Origin: Lateolabrax maculatus
Lineage: Eukaryota > Chordata > Actinopteri > Acropomatiformes > Lateolabracidae
Direction: 5' to 3'
Assembly (NCBI GenBank): GCA_031216445.1
Contig: CM062211.1
Location: 1,810,001-1,874,000 of the forward strand
DNA length: 64,000 bases
In this document: piece after piece, positions 1-11,599 of the stretch
Position numbering within the stretch: position 1 is the first letter of the stretch
Layout of the letters: the number at the start of each line of letters is the position of its first letter
Notes under the pieces: generated by a model
What the model was told of the DNA's origin: nothing
The model's input: the letters and a program-made list of their open reading frames with translations, nothing else
The model's database searches: none
Made by a program: the position numbers and the translations under genes

Positions 1-1299
1 TGAAAAAAAAAAAGTTCACAGTTCCACATCCAGGGTGTGAGGACACTGGAGGAAGACTGAAAGCGGGCACTCGGCTGTGTGCACGGACCACGCTGACCTC
101 CGGCCCTCCCTCTGGGTCAGTGGGGCTCGCTTGAGGCTCTCTGACTTGTTGTAGCGTGATATACACAGTGAAGACGGGAAAAAACGCCCACGGGAAGAGG
201 AACCTTGTTTTTATCGCGTGGAATTGTAGCATTCCGCTGTTTACCAAGCAAGTGTTAAGATGGAACGACTATAGTCTTGTAGTGACACACACCGCCGCAC
301 CAGCCTGCACTAATCGCCACAGCGCCTGATTTGGTGTGAATACGGCATTGGTGCTACCTTGGATTATACACTGTCACTCATTGACAGCTTTCCCCAGCTC
401 ACAATTTATGCTTCTTTTTGAAGTAACAAAATCCCTAAGCTGCAGTATGAGAAAACCTCCTTCCATCCTGTCCTCTCTAAAAGCCAGTGTCAAAAATGTA
501 TGCTGCCTGCATCTGTGACAGACAATGGGGGTGGGAGAAGGGATATTGTGTACTCTGTGCTGTTGCTTTGATGTTCAGCAGTAATAGAAGAGGGGGTTTT
601 GGTTCCCGGCTGAGAGGGTGCCGCTGCGTCTTTTTTGACTGACAGAAACAAATGAGTATCATGTTCATCTTTGAGTCTTTGAAGCGGTGTCAATGTCACC
701 CCACTGTTTCCTCAAATCTATGTAATGGGAGTGGGAAAAATTGTCGGGCCTGCCTGAGCTCAATTTCACACACTTCATGAAAGTCAGGACTAGGTTGTCA
801 TTCTTACTTAATCCATACAAGGCCCCAGGCAGTGTGGGTGGATTTGGTCCAGGACATCTCTGAAGTTAAACAGCAAACTATTAAACTCTGCCTGCTGACC
901 AAACAGCCTAAGAGGGGCTGAGTTGAAGTGGGGTTACTCATCTGTAAAAAGCAGCAGGTCTTCCACTTCTAGGGGCTGGCTGCTGCACAAAGATATGTTA
1001 GAATGGATGAAAGAGTTTGGCCAGCCTTTGCTTAAACACTTGTCTAATGTGCCAGATGTTGAAGAGGTGTAAATGCATCCGTCTCTCCAAGACACACGCG
1101 TATTCTTTACTCCTACTGAGTGTAACTGCAACGCTGCGTGGGAATAGCCTCAGGGTCTGTCCCCTGTGATAATAGCAGCTGAAGTTGGGCTGAAATTAGC
1201 CGTCATTCACTCTGTCTCATTGAAGCGTCAGGGAAAAACAGCTCCACTGGCTTCAACACCCACGATCATACAGAAAGTGCCCGGGAAGACAAAACAATC
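1..1299. other. Intron 2 of tmem178b (left part), nothing specific seen
   Basis: Non-coding by inspection: stop codons are frequent in all frames and open frames stay below about 80 codons with no recognisable protein family. It lies downstream of tmem178b exon 2 on the minus strand, so it is taken as intron 2. I looked for the transmembrane-rich exons 3 and 4 here and did not find them. Confidence 0.5.
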
Positions 1300-1725
1300 T
1301 TTCGATTTCCAAGGGGCGCTATCGACGGGAAGAGAAAATCAGAGCACGAAATGCCGTCCTGTTGGGCGGTACATCCTGTCTGAAGTACGGCAAACACATA
1401 TTTCTCATTAACTTAAAGTTTAAGTGCAGTTGTTTGTTCTTCTTTTAGAGAAAATTTACCGTCCAGTCCTTTTAACACTGCCGCTGTACCCGGCCGTGGA
1501 ATGGAAGTCGCCATCTTTCTTATTTACAAAGATGCCTGAATGGCGCTCCTCTCTGTCAGACATCGTATTAAACCCCTCTTCATACTAGATAAACGGTTGT
1601 GATTGGTTAGCCCGACACAACGGCGCTGCCAGTACCAAGGAAATCAGTTTGAATGGGAGAGGGGCCAGACATATCTGCCAGAGATAATAAAACATGAGCT
1701 GCAGATTCGTCTGGTTCCCAGGTGA
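1300..1725 (+). mobile_element. MITE family M1, copy A (one end missing)
   Basis: Aligns over roughly 420 bp with the reverse complement of the complete copy at 14619-15104 and with the copy at 55449-55701. Shared blocks include CAAACACATATTTCT, TAAAGTTTAAGTGCAG, CCGTCCAGTCC and GAATGGGAGAGGGGCCAGAC. Its right end reads GGTTCCCAGGTGA where the complete copy has GGTTCCCAGGCTA, so the terminus is mutated. The left terminal part (TAGCCTGGCATCGC side) is absent. There is no coding capacity. Confidence 0.8.
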
Positions 1726-3535
1726 GGCTTCAGGTGCATTATCACCACCCTGTGTACTGGAGTAGTGCTGACCCTGATATGCATTAGGCCTGTATACGTG
1801 GGCAAGTGTAGATAAAAGTGTATTAAATTGGAAATGGAGTGAACAGAGCTGAGCAGCTTAAAGGGGTTGTGTCATATTGTAGTGCGTCAGAGTTGGTGTT
1901 GAAGTTTCTAATGGTCCTTCAGAAAGAGTAAAGAATCAGCTTTATGGAACTGATGAACTTGTCTGTAGTCTGACTGTGTTTTAGATCAGATCCATGGTCA
2001 GTCTATCTGCAGTCAGAGCTAGGACTCATTAGAAGCTGATTGTCCCCTAAGACTCCCCAGTTCAAGGCATTCATGTAATTTGTTATTAGTGGGTCATTCA
2101 GTGCTGTGGTTTAATCTGGCTCTGCTTATTGATTTGGTAGAGAGTGCAGATGCTCAGTCAGTGGACATGGCTTTGTTTATTCATCCTTTTTGCCATTTCT
2201 TTTTGTCGTTTTCATACCGACATCGGAGAGTGACAGGCCATCGGTTGAAGGAGTGGAGTTATCTCACACTGAGATGGTGTGTGGATAGGCCCAGTAATAA
2301 GGACATTAAACATCTCTGACTGGAGAGGGGTGACTTTCCTGCCATATATATGAGCTATGTGTTTTCCTGAGCTTACAAAGATAGTGAAGATGAAACAGAT
2401 CCTTCCTATTCCTGCATATGAGCCTAAACCAAAATAGAAAATGGCACTAGCTGAACCAAACATTTACAGAGCATTTGCATACACAGCAGCAGCTCTGTTA
2501 TTTAGCCCAATAAATGTGATGTCTTTTGTCCTTGGCTGGAACTAAAAAAGCCTAACCACAGGATATTATTTGGGGTTGATGATCTCCTGGTGGTAACTGT
2601 ACATTTGTCAAGGGCTGAACATGCTGAATGTAATTCCATAAACTGTCAAACAGATAGATGCAATTCACTGATTTACCAAATACAACAGGGTAGGATATCA
2701 CAGGTCTGCCTCTGACTGCAGAAAGCACGCTGTCTCAACACTAGTCATGCTACGGTGATTGCTCAGGCATGTCTGTTTCTGCGGAGGGTAAATAAAATAT
2801 ACATCAACTAGTAAGAGGACAACACAAGGGACAGTATGCAGCCCAAGTGTGGCCACAGGGGAAAAGTACATAGAATATTTTGTTGTAACAAAGAATTAGT
2901 TTGTGTAGAGGACAGTTCTATACAGTATAAAGCACTATAAAGCCCCAACCCTACAGTATGAAGACTGCTTTTCTTTTAACCTAACCCATACAACCCTTTA
3001 CCTCAATGCCAGGGGGTTGTGATTAAGGGTTATGACATAAAGAGAAAACATACTTTATATAGCAAAATGAATATGACTTTAAGGTATTGTTGAGTCTAAA
3101 GCAATGACTGTGGCAACAAACAATAGACATGATTAAGTATCCACAGGACCTTTTCCTGTCTACAAACACTGCTCTTGGAATATATTTTGCAATGCTAGCT
3201 GTAAGGCTGTCTGGATGGCAATGTTGGCCTGTTGGCTGCAAGCGCATAGGTTTGGTTTCAACAACCAAAAAAAGAAAAAAAAACAATAGATGATGTTGTG
3301 TCTGCATCTTTACGACAAACAGCTATGTGCATTACTGTCTTGTTATATATCATATACTGTATAACTAAAGTTCTTTTTCAGCCCTGAGTAGGGTCTGCAG
3401 GTTTTCTACACAGCCCCAGCAATCTTTACCAAAAAGGAAGGGCAGCATGTATTCAGCCTGGGAGACAAAACCGAGGGCAACAAAAAAAGAAAAGTCTGTG
3501 AAGCACTCGCTTAAGATAAGTTTATTTCTTAACAT
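1726..3535. other. Intron 2, unannotated stretch
   Basis: AT-rich sequence with no gene, no clear repeat boundary and no recognisable family. Short open frames here (up to about 94 codons on the minus strand at 3023-3307) have random composition. Confidence 0.45.
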
Positions 3536-3650
3536 GTCGCACAACTCTTCTTGAGAACACAACGCATTATTAACTAAACATTTCTGACTGTCTTGCCATC
3601 CACAAAGTGGTGTCTGAGGCTGTTTCCAGTTTCCTTATATAAAGTACAGG
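3536..3650 (-). mobile_element. Penelope-like element, 3'-end relic
   Basis: This 115-bp block aligns with the 3' untranslated end of the Penelope-like element at 32205-32880. Both have GTCGCACAACTCTTCT, then a diverged stretch, then GTGTCTGAGGCTG / GTGCCTCAGGCTG and a TTCC..TT..CTTATATA segment. No coding part is present. Here the conserved core reads (minus strand) TTGTGGATGGCA followed by GTCAGAAATGTTT, apparently a mutated version of the same motif. Confidence 0.5.
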
Positions 3651-4436
3651 AGAAGAGTTCATTTTGACGGACCTGCATTGACGCAGACTGGCTGCCGCAC
3701 AGTGTGCGTTCTCAAAGTAAGAAATTTAAATCTTCTTTTTTGTACATGTGATTAAGCTATGTGCCTTCTCCCATTTATGTTCAGATTACACTTAAGACAC
3801 TTAACAAATAAAAGACAAGATGATCAAAGTTTTGGGAATAAATCATCCAACTTGAGGTACACAACATCAACCTCTGCCCTAGGTTTGCCGTAGAAAAGCC
3901 TCTGGAGAAATACTTTTTACTCCTCTGCTTTGAGGACAGAGCTGCAAGTTGGGATGAAGGCTGAAGAAAACAGACAGCATAGAGGAGCTGTTCTCAAGCC
4001 TGTCACCTGACAGTTGAGGACTAGTCAGACTGGGACAGTGACAGTTTGAGGTCAGAGTGTGTTTCATCTCGGCTCGGTGGCCAGCTGAATAGAGAGCTAC
4101 AACATGCCCAGAGGAACGCTCATGAATGGCAGGTATCCTCGAAGTAAATACACTCCATGTAGATTCATATGACAGCGCTCGTACCCACGCTCATATAATC
4201 TAACAGGCGACAGTGCTGTGGAGAGGTAGCCCTCCAGCTACTTGGTGTATTTACTACAGGTACAGGACTTACACAACAAATAAAACACAAACATACAGTT
4301 AGAGTGGCTCAAACAGGTTCACAACTGAAAGTAGAGAATTGAGTGAATTTGAGTCCTGCAAAAATCACATGTTGACCTAACATTTCAAGTTCAAGGAGGG
4401 GTGCTAAAGGAAAAGCCATTACAGTTTCATGTGAAT
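3651..4436. other. Intron 2, nothing seen
   Basis: Unique-looking non-coding sequence without recognisable repeats or long frames. Confidence 0.4.
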
Positions 4437-4680
4437 GCATGTTCTCCCTGTGTCTGTGTGGGTTTCCTTCGAGAGCTTTGGTTCCCTCCCTCAGTCAGCA
4501 GACATACTGGTTAGCTGAATTGCTAGCTCTGCACATAAGGATGTCTGTATATACTGTATGTGTCAGCCCTGTTACAGGCAGCCACTGGCCACCCATCCAG
4601 GGTGTACCTCGCCAGTTGCCCACTGTGGTTTGGGATCAGCTCCAGCCCTCTGCGATCTTTCGCTGGATTAACAGGTATAT
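4437..4680 (+). mobile_element. V-SINE-type SINE relic
   Basis: Starts with GCATGTTCTCCCTGTGTCTG and continues with a diverged GGGTTTCCTTCGAGAG, a mid-part with TGTGTCAGCCCTGTTACAGG, then CCATCCAGGGTGTACC, GGGATCAGCTCCAGCCC and CTGCGATC. This order of blocks is the central conserved domain and 3' part of the SINEs widespread in teleosts, as I remember them. The tRNA-derived head is not visible immediately upstream, so the copy is 5'-truncated. The short open frame across it is incidental. Confidence 0.8.
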
Positions 4681-4935
4681 AAAAAAAATTTCATCAGTTA
4701 TTTGAGCTTTTCAGTTGTCATGCTGCTCAAAGGTAAATTCTGAACTTATGGTTCTTTACGGAAGGCCAAAGGGATCATTAAAAAGGGTCAGCAATTATCT
4801 TCTCTGAACCACGACTTTCACTATGACACAATACATTTAACGGCTATCTGGTCAGAAGTGGTTGAAACAAAGGGGTGGACAGATGAATGGACGAATGCAG
4901 TTTCACATAACACATCAAAGAGTATTGATCATTGA

Positions 4936-4990
4936 ACGGCAGAATGGCCTAGTGCTTTATTTGATTAAGAGTGTTGGTTTGATTCCCGCA
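4936..4990 (+). mobile_element. Possible tRNA-derived SINE head
   Basis: An A-box-like TGGCCTAGTGC at 4945-4955 and a B-box-like GGTTTGATTCC at 4976-4986 are spaced 31 bp start to start, as in a tRNA-derived RNA polymerase III promoter. No cloverleaf is evident, so it is read as a SINE head and not as a tRNA gene. Downstream sequence gives no diagnostic tail. Confidence 0.35.
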
Positions 4991-5972
4991 ACAACCAAAT
5001 TCCCCTTGCTACCACACTTTGATACTTTCAGTCAACACCAAGAGAACAGTGAAAATTAAATGTCACACCTTACTACCAGTGAAAAATAAACAACAATTGA
5101 GATTAAATAATTACTAAAGTGTACTGTAGCCTGTAAGTTAAATCACAATGAAATGTTCCTGCTTTTTACCATTTTTTGCAATTGCCAAGACACAAAAAAA
5201 ACTTGTGGCACAATTATTGAAACCACTAACTCATGTAGCCTATCTATTGACCTACCTTTGGTTCGCACAACAATGGAGGCCAAGTTTGGAGAGTGAGTTA
5301 GAGGAAGGTAGGACGGACTGTAATTGCAATATATTGTGTTTTGTTTACAGTACAATACAGTTACTACTTCCATGTCATCTTCAGTTACACTGAAGTAATT
5401 TTGTCTGATAGTGTTACAGTATGAGTATATGAGGATTGAAAATAAACACATTTGTTTCCCCATTGCAACATTTGTGTTCATGGTCTATATTTACAGAATG
5501 CTACAGATGAAAATGCCACAGAATCTAGACAATAGAGATTTATACTTGGCACATCAGGGTGCAGTTGGCATGTGGAAAGAGCTATTTATTTGGTGTTTGT
5601 GTGTAAAGTTATGATGCAAAAATAATTTTTTTTAGAAGAGTTTCTATAGTTTTGAACTATTTGCTTTTGCAAGAAAAGAGCAAGTTTTTGATTTTTGTGG
5701 GTAGAGTTTCGACAAAGAGGCCCCTAGTTTCAGAAATTTTGTTCCTGCAATAGGAAAAAAACAATACCTTGAATATTACTACATTAATAGCTGGCACTGT
5801 TAGCTCAAGGGAGGAAAGTCAATTAAATTTAAAGATAGAGAGCATTATGTGCTGTGCTTCAATTTAGCTTCTTCTGTTCTTTGTGAAATTAAATTTAGCC
5901 TAAAGCATTTCCATATACAAATAGAAGTGTATGTTGTCACAGAATAAAGAGGAGAGACTGTAGCAGACTTAC
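4991..5972. other. Intron 2, 5' part next to exon 2
   Basis: Begins (minus strand) with the donor GTAAGT at 5972-5967. The rest is AT-rich with no repeat or gene recognised. The frames at 5143-5481 (minus) and 5148-5393 (plus) overlap each other and resemble no known protein. Confidence 0.5.
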
Positions 5973-6086
5973 GGAGGGAGTGCCACTCGTCCTGCCTTAT
6001 TGTCTTGGTGATGTTGTAGGAGAGGTTTTTGGGTATCGTAGCCGAGGAGTAGTGGTACTTGATGTAGGAGCACCTTGCAATGGAAC
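5973..6086 (-). CDS. tmem178b: tmem178b exon 2 (transmembrane protein 178B, residues 128-165)
   Basis: This 114-bp internal exon continues tmem178b. It is bounded on the minus strand by an acceptor with a T-rich tract ending TTTTTCCTCTGCAG just before 6086 and by a perfect donor GTAAGT at 5972-5967. Phase 1 on both sides matches exon 1. It encodes Gly128, then SIARCSYIKYHYSSATIPKN and LSYNITKTIRQDEWHSL, closely matching the TMEM178B segment that ends in RQDEWHALH as I remember it. Cys133 would pair with Cys112 of exon 1 in the claudin-like W-GLW-C-C fold of the first extracellular loop. Two sequons, N148-L-S and N152-I-T, are visible. The last base opens the codon for the expected His166. The following exons, with transmembrane segments 2-4, are not in the window. 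This exon is too short to stand out as an open frame; splice signals and family match support it. Confidence 0.93.
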
Positions 6087-7034
6087 CTGCAGAGGAAAAA
6101 AAACAAAAGATGTTTTTCCAGAAACATACAGAAACAACACTGACTCATGGGGTCATTACATAATATCCACACTGATGACACACAGAGGAAAGACTGAATG
6201 GAACGTTAAGATAACATTGTTGCACAGTGTCATAATTCAGCCGGAAAGGCTGTATCTGCAGTTATTAATTAAATACCCAGACAAATGGCAAATCACGCTT
6301 CTTCCTTAAAACAAAAGCAATCTAATGTTGTATGAGGCCCTATTGTGTCAACCCTGAAGAACACTTTCAACATACATTTATATTACCTACAACTCTGACA
6401 CAATGGTTGTTAGAGAAATTATGTGTTCTTCAAAAGCTATTAACTAATCAGTCAAGAGAGCCATTCAGTGTTTATTCATAAACGTCTCTGAGAGTCCCGT
6501 GGCCTGGTGATGTGTGTGGGATTTCTACATGAAACGTTTCACTGCCAGTGTAGACCTGAGATAAACCAACAGTCAGAGAGATGTTTGAGTTAATGGAGAC
6601 ATGCTGAGCATACTGAACCACAATCGTGAAAGATGTTTAAAGAATTATTATCTTTTTTTTTTTTTTTTAAAAAAGGGCCACAAAATGTTGTTTGGTCAAA
6701 CACTTACAACCACTTATGTTTACACTTTTTCCTGACAAGTGACCTCTTGCGATCCTATGAATAATGACTCCTAACCATCAGTAGCAAAGTATCATGACGT
6801 TTTTAAACCTCTTACGGAGGAGGTCAGGGTGGATGGTGTACGAAGCATCTGACTCTGACACCTGAGACCACTGTTTGTATTCTGTCTCATATCCAAAGCA
6901 AACATAACTACAAGTTTCCCCAACCGTAACCACATGGTTTTAGTTACCTAAACTTCATCATACATAGAGACGGTAATATCAGTTTTGGAATATTATTTCA
7001 TTAATAGGTTGCAAAAAGACAACATAAGATACTA
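6087..7034. other. Intron 1, nothing seen
   Basis: Non-coding. It contains a T-run of about 16 bases near 6650-6668 and no recognisable element. Confidence 0.4.
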
Positions 7035-7130
7035 TGTTTACCAGGTAACGTTTACTATGTTCACCATCTTACACTAGATTAGTCAGTTAGCATGGTAACA
7101 TTTGCTAATTAGTACTGAACACAAAGAGTT
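7035..7130 (+). repeat. Dispersed teleost repeat R2 fragment
   Basis: Contains TATGTTCACCATCTTA, GTTAGCATGGTAACATTTGC, TAATTAGTACTGAACACAAA. These are blocks of a common fish dispersed repeat that also appears, in another part, at 26884-27050. No boundaries or coding potential are visible. Confidence 0.5.
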
Positions 7131-7445
7131 TCTCCTAGTCCCCGCAGGGGTCTTTTATGATCCTGGAGGCCACGTTTGTGAAGAGTTTTTTAAAAATGTC
7201 ACGGATGAAGGGGAGAGAGGTCCCAATGATGGACTGCTGACTTCACTATAACTTGCTGTCTCAGTTGTTGCAGTTGCCATACCAGACGGTGATGCAGCTG
7301 GTCAGGACACTCTTATTGTGCCAGCCTCCCCCTTTAATCCTGGCAGGATTGGTGGGGGGAGGCTCTCTTCAGACAGGGGAGGTAGTGGAGACACTGTTGT
7401 GCCTTCTTGGTCAGGGGAGGTGCAGTTGTATGACCAGCTTAAGTC
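7131..7445 (-). mobile_element. LINE (L2/Rex-like) reverse-transcriptase C-terminal fragment
   Basis: Translating the minus strand gives TSCITVWYGNCNN, then after stops and frameshifts an IIGTSLPFIRDIF-like stretch and ASRIIKDPCGD. These are the ordered C-terminal blocks of non-LTR retrotransposon polyproteins of the L2/Rex type (consensus SCITVWYGN ... IIGT.LPS..DIY ... RIIKDP). Upstream, the strand encodes a remnant of the TKKAQQ block near 7405-7425. Several stops and frame changes make it a dead, 5'-truncated copy in intron 1, in the same orientation as the host gene. Confidence 0.75.
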
Positions 7446-9584
7446 AGCAGCAAGGTGACATTAAAGCATTGCAGAAGAAGACACAAAACGAAGATGCAAT
7501 TAAGAGCGCTCAAGTCAAACCTCAAAACGAGTGAAAATATGACATTTCTGTAACTTATTTATCATTAACTTAAGGAAGGTTACAATCTGCTCAATGAGCC
7601 ACACAGATCTCATGTTTTAGTCCGTCGATGTTGTTTGTCTCTTCACTGGGAAAAGCATTCCAAAACAGGCAACCATATCCAAAAGTCCATTAAATAGGCA
7701 AAAGGTCATCAGGTTCTAGGTTTCAGATCACAGATAAAGAGGCTAGAAAGCAGAAGCATGAAGCACATGGTAGCATAAAGGATCAGGTAAGGAACAATGG
7801 AAGTTATGTGGTGAGTGGCCGATGAGTAAATGAATTGCAGGTGAGGAGTGGGCGGAGTGGGACAGGTAACTGCAGGGCGGATGAGAAGTGGGAACAGGTG
7901 TGTAATCGAGTGAGGCGGTCAGGTGATGGGGAAAGGAGGGAAAGTCCAAGGGCATCTGATGGATTGGTAGAGAATAGCAGTGAAATGTTATCCATACACA
8001 AACTTTTCCACTTCAGCCAAGCGCAGAAACTTTTTTGTGATATTTAAACATTTTGTCTGGGGAATGATTTTGTTTGCTACCTAAGATTTTGCAGTTCCAA
8101 TAAGGAGCCTTTTGTGATATTTGCACATTATGTACTTTTCATGTCTACTGTTAACTGTTACCGTACTGTCAACTGTCTGATCTAGTTTACTGTTGTCTTT
8201 TAAATAACTTGTGTCTGGTATTTGTCTTTGCCTGGGACTGGCCCTGGGCCAGTATTAACACAAAGTGAGATTGGTGGCTGTGTATGTTTATACCAAGACT
8301 GTAATTTTCAGGCTGGTGGAGAAAGAGCTGCTTCCTTTTGACACCATTTCTGCATCTCTGCTCTAATTATCTCTGGCAAGGCTACATGGCTTACTGAAAA
8401 TTGCATTATTCGAGTCCTGGGAGATTTCAAAAGCACAAACAGAGACAACCAGGATAACACCCCGTGCCTCTCCTCTGTCCTGCAGCCATGCACTCACACA
8501 CACACTGGCATAAACAAGGAAACTCAGGAGACCACAACTGCTGACAATGGTAATTACCCATTCATGGCTATCTCTTTATCTGCTGTGCAGTCGACACCCC
8601 ATCGCTTACACAGATGTATTTGATGAAACCACGGTGGATAAGCTGGTACAGTATATATCATAAAATACTACTACAAGTAATAAGACATTTTAATCTCCCT
8701 ATACTTAAACAAGTTTAAAATTATTCCAACAGTATAGGATATTTAGATGGATATTTACTCTTTTTTGTTGTTATCTGCTCTTGGGTTTTACAGTGAAAAA
8801 AAACTATATTAACAGATGGGAGCTTGTAAACACTCTCTTTATTAGTCTCCATACATTAGTCTCCATAATCCTGGATAATTTCATGTACTGAGCATATGAT
8901 GACAGCCTGAGATATGTAAAAATAGTTGAATATTTTTAGCCCTGTCAGGCAGAGGGTTGGTCAGTGGGAAGGTTTGTCAACCTCTCTGGTCACATGGGGA
9001 GGGGGGGGGGGGTGGTGCACAAGTTTTAATCAGTTCCTGGTGGTAAAAAAATATGCTACCTATAGAACAAAATTACAAAATAAAGGTTATGAGATTCCAC
9101 TTCCTTCTAGCTAGATAATGTAAAGCTACTCAATGATAGAATAATTTTGATTTAAAAAGTAGTAACACCAGAACATAAAGTATTATCAGCAAAATACTTA
9201 AGTATCGAAAGTAAGAGTACTTATGCTGCCTGATATCTGGCCTTACATTGTTTGGTTGTAACTGGTCGGTAACAGCAAGCAAAAACTACCATAGAAACAA
9301 AGCTGAAGTGGCTGATGGCCATTGCTCCTAAAAGTTTGTGTCTTGGTGAATATTTTGTATTCATTGTTCCATTAGAGAGATATTAGGCATAATGCTTGAA
9401 GAGAAGCACAGGAAGCTGAACAAGTTATTTTCTTCACTGCTGATCACTGTTCTGCTCCATTAACGGCGGTGATGGCATAGAAAATTCTTAATTCACGTTT
9501 ATCTCGCAAAGGTCATTGATATGTCCTGCCTTTTTCGTTCTGTCAACATCACGTTATCAACTAACATTTAAAAAATTGATTTTC
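7446..9584. other. Intron 1, mostly unrecognised
   Basis: The part 7560-7960 is purine-rich (AGGTGAGGAGTGGGCGGAGT and similar) and has the look of an old interspersed repeat, but I cannot classify it. The remainder shows no gene. Confidence 0.35.
9001..9012 (+). repeat. Homopolymer G run
   Basis: Twelve consecutive G, with GGGG(A) just before it. Possible G-quadruplex former and sequencing-error hotspot. Confidence 0.9.
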
Positions 9585-9665
9585 TACATTTGTGAATCGA
9601 TTCAGAATCATATGAGATAAGAATTGCTATTCTTATATGAATAGACTTTTTCATCCACCCCTAGC
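9585..9665. repeat. Dispersed repeat R6 (AATCGATTC type)
   Basis: Contains GTGAATCGATTCAGAATCAT, a run of AGAAT/ATTCTTAT inverted motifs and CATCCACCCCTAGCT. It resembles a common fish inverted-repeat element. A related block is at 50808-50872. Confidence 0.4.
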
Positions 9666-10971
9666 TAACAGTCAGGTAACTCTGGTCTGTAAATGTCATC
9701 CAATACAAATCTGTAGGAAGGTGTTTCTGTTCAGGAGTACAATTCAATGTATGTTCTAACCTTACACCCTTGTCCCTATTGTCTGGCATCATAATGCAAC
9801 ATTGATTAATCAATGATGTTCAAGTATGATCTACTCAGTGAAGGCTTGCCTCAAGGCTCCCACAAGACATCTGCTGTTACCTCAGAGCTGCTTCCCCTGT
9901 GTAGTGTTTGATAAAGATCTTAACACTAACTCTGTGCAATCCCACTGGCTTTAAAACACAGACTTCTGCTGATGTGACAGCATCAACTGAAAAGTGGCAA
10001 GCAGTGATCTGTCTTGTGCAGTAGACACATGGAGCAGGTATGGATTTTTCTTATGTTTAAGGAAGCGTCGGAGACCTGGAAGGATTTCAAATAGGCCAAT
10101 AAAACTGATGACCCTAACAACAGACTCGGAGTAATCTGCCAATGGGCTTTATTACCCAACCAGCACTTATTTGAACACACAACTCACCACTGTAAAATGT
10201 ATGAGTACTGACATTGTGGGTTTTGAAAGGCTGTTCCTCTGCTGCAATATGGACATAAAGTACAGTATAGTACAGCTGTATGTAATGTATGTATATGTAT
10301 GACATCCATCCTTTTATATTGGATTGGATGTGTTGTTGAAAAAGGACTTGGGTTCAAAAAAACAGAACTGGGGAAAGAGGGCCTTGTCCTGAAAAGTGGT
10401 CAGAGTCTATTAAGTCAAGAGATATCGAGCTGGTGAAAGCACAAAACAACCATTTTCTCCAGTCAGTAGAACATCAAGAGGTGCAAGAAGTGCTCTTATC
10501 CTTCAAATGAAAAAATGGAAAGTGTTTGCAGCTGACCAAAGACACTCTGGCTTGTAAGAATCTAAAGTCCTAGGAATTCCCCTCAGTAGTGTTCTCCAAT
10601 CATCCTAATACTGACAAATGCAGCAACGGCAACTTTATTTCCCCTTTGACATCTGTGACACAGCAGATTTGGATATTTTTTTGTCTCTTTCATGGCTTCA
10701 GACTTTTGCTAGGAATAGTCTTTGAATGCCAAAACATTCAGCTTTAATACATTGACCCATTCGGTTCTCATACCTAAATGTCAAAGTAGGTTGTTTGCCC
10801 GTGCCTCCCAAAACAGCCCATACAACCTAATATTTTCTGATCTTCAATCTTAATGTCTGGTGAAGTTCACTACAACTACTTAGTTAAGGTTCAGGAAAGG
10901 TCGCCTTTGTGGTTGAAGAAACCAACGTTGACTATTGGTAGGAAACATGATGCATTTTAACAAAATTCCCT
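9666..10971. other. Intron 1, nothing seen
   Basis: No recognisable repeat, RNA gene or coding segment. Confidence 0.4.
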
Positions 10972-11060
10972 CGGAACAATCCTCTGGGGACCATGAATAT
11001 CCATACCAGATTTCATGGTGACAGTTGCGCATTCAGATACTGTGGGCGGTAGCTCCTAAA
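10972..11060 (+). repeat. Dispersed teleost repeat R3 fragment
   Basis: Contains AATCCTCTGGGGACCATGAA, TATCCATACCAGATTTCATG. It matches the module CCTCTGGGGACCATGAATGTC...ACCAAATTTCATGG seen in longer copies at 61715-62065 and 21850-21981. Confidence 0.6.
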
Positions 11061-11214
11061 AATTTTGTTACATTTTCTTTTTATTGCTGATACACATATT
11101 ACCTGTGACAGAAATACTGGGTTTGGATTAGGAGGAGTGGATCTTGAGATAATCGCTGCCCACAGCATCTTCCGACCAGCCGGACCTAGCGCTGTCATGG
11201 GTGGTGCAACCACC

Positions 11215-11599
11215 CCATAAGGAGAGGGAAGAGAGCCGGAATAAGAGCCAAGCTAACTCAGCTTGGACCTAAGGCTGCTCCTGGCTAATGTACGGTTACA
11301 GGATAATGGAATGAACGAAATGGGACCTGGCTCCAACACCCCGGAGCAAGCTATTGACCTGGACAGGCGGACCATGTTCCGAGCTGACAGAAACGCAAGA
11401 CTCCGGCAAGATGAGGGGAGGTCGTCAATGATGCTTGGTGCTCAGTTGCAGTTGATGGACAATTTTTCCCAGATGTTGAACTTTAATGTGAAGATGAATA
11501 CCATATTATTACCACTGTCTTGTTGGTGCTGTTTACTTGCATTTCGTTGTGCAACCCTGTGATGCAAAATGGCAAATAAAATACCTTGATACCTTGATG
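11215..11599 (+). mobile_element. Internally deleted LINE: endonuclease N-terminus joined to 3' tail
   Basis: The 5' part encodes RLLLANVR, a diverged acidic stretch and MFRADRNARLRQDEGR, which resembles the start of the apurinic-type endonuclease of fish LINEs (consensus LLANVRSLDNKMDEL ... FRADR....SGK.RGGG). At about 11440 this passes directly into a 3' untranslated-type tail containing TTTCGTTGTGCAACCCTGTG, AATAAA and two copies of ATACCTTG (with partial third). The whole reverse transcriptase is missing, so the copy is non-autonomous. The open frame of 99 codons at 11263-11562 runs across the junction. Confidence 0.6.

Noticed and set aside
4936..4990. Genuine tRNA gene
   Set aside because: A and B boxes are present, but no acceptor-stem or anticodon-stem pairing is evident; more likely a SINE relic.
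1..5972. tmem178b exons 3 and 4
   Set aside because: Searched by eye for the minus-strand text of the second to fourth transmembrane segments and the C-terminal GYGWS/FCAW region; not found, so they must lie outside the window.
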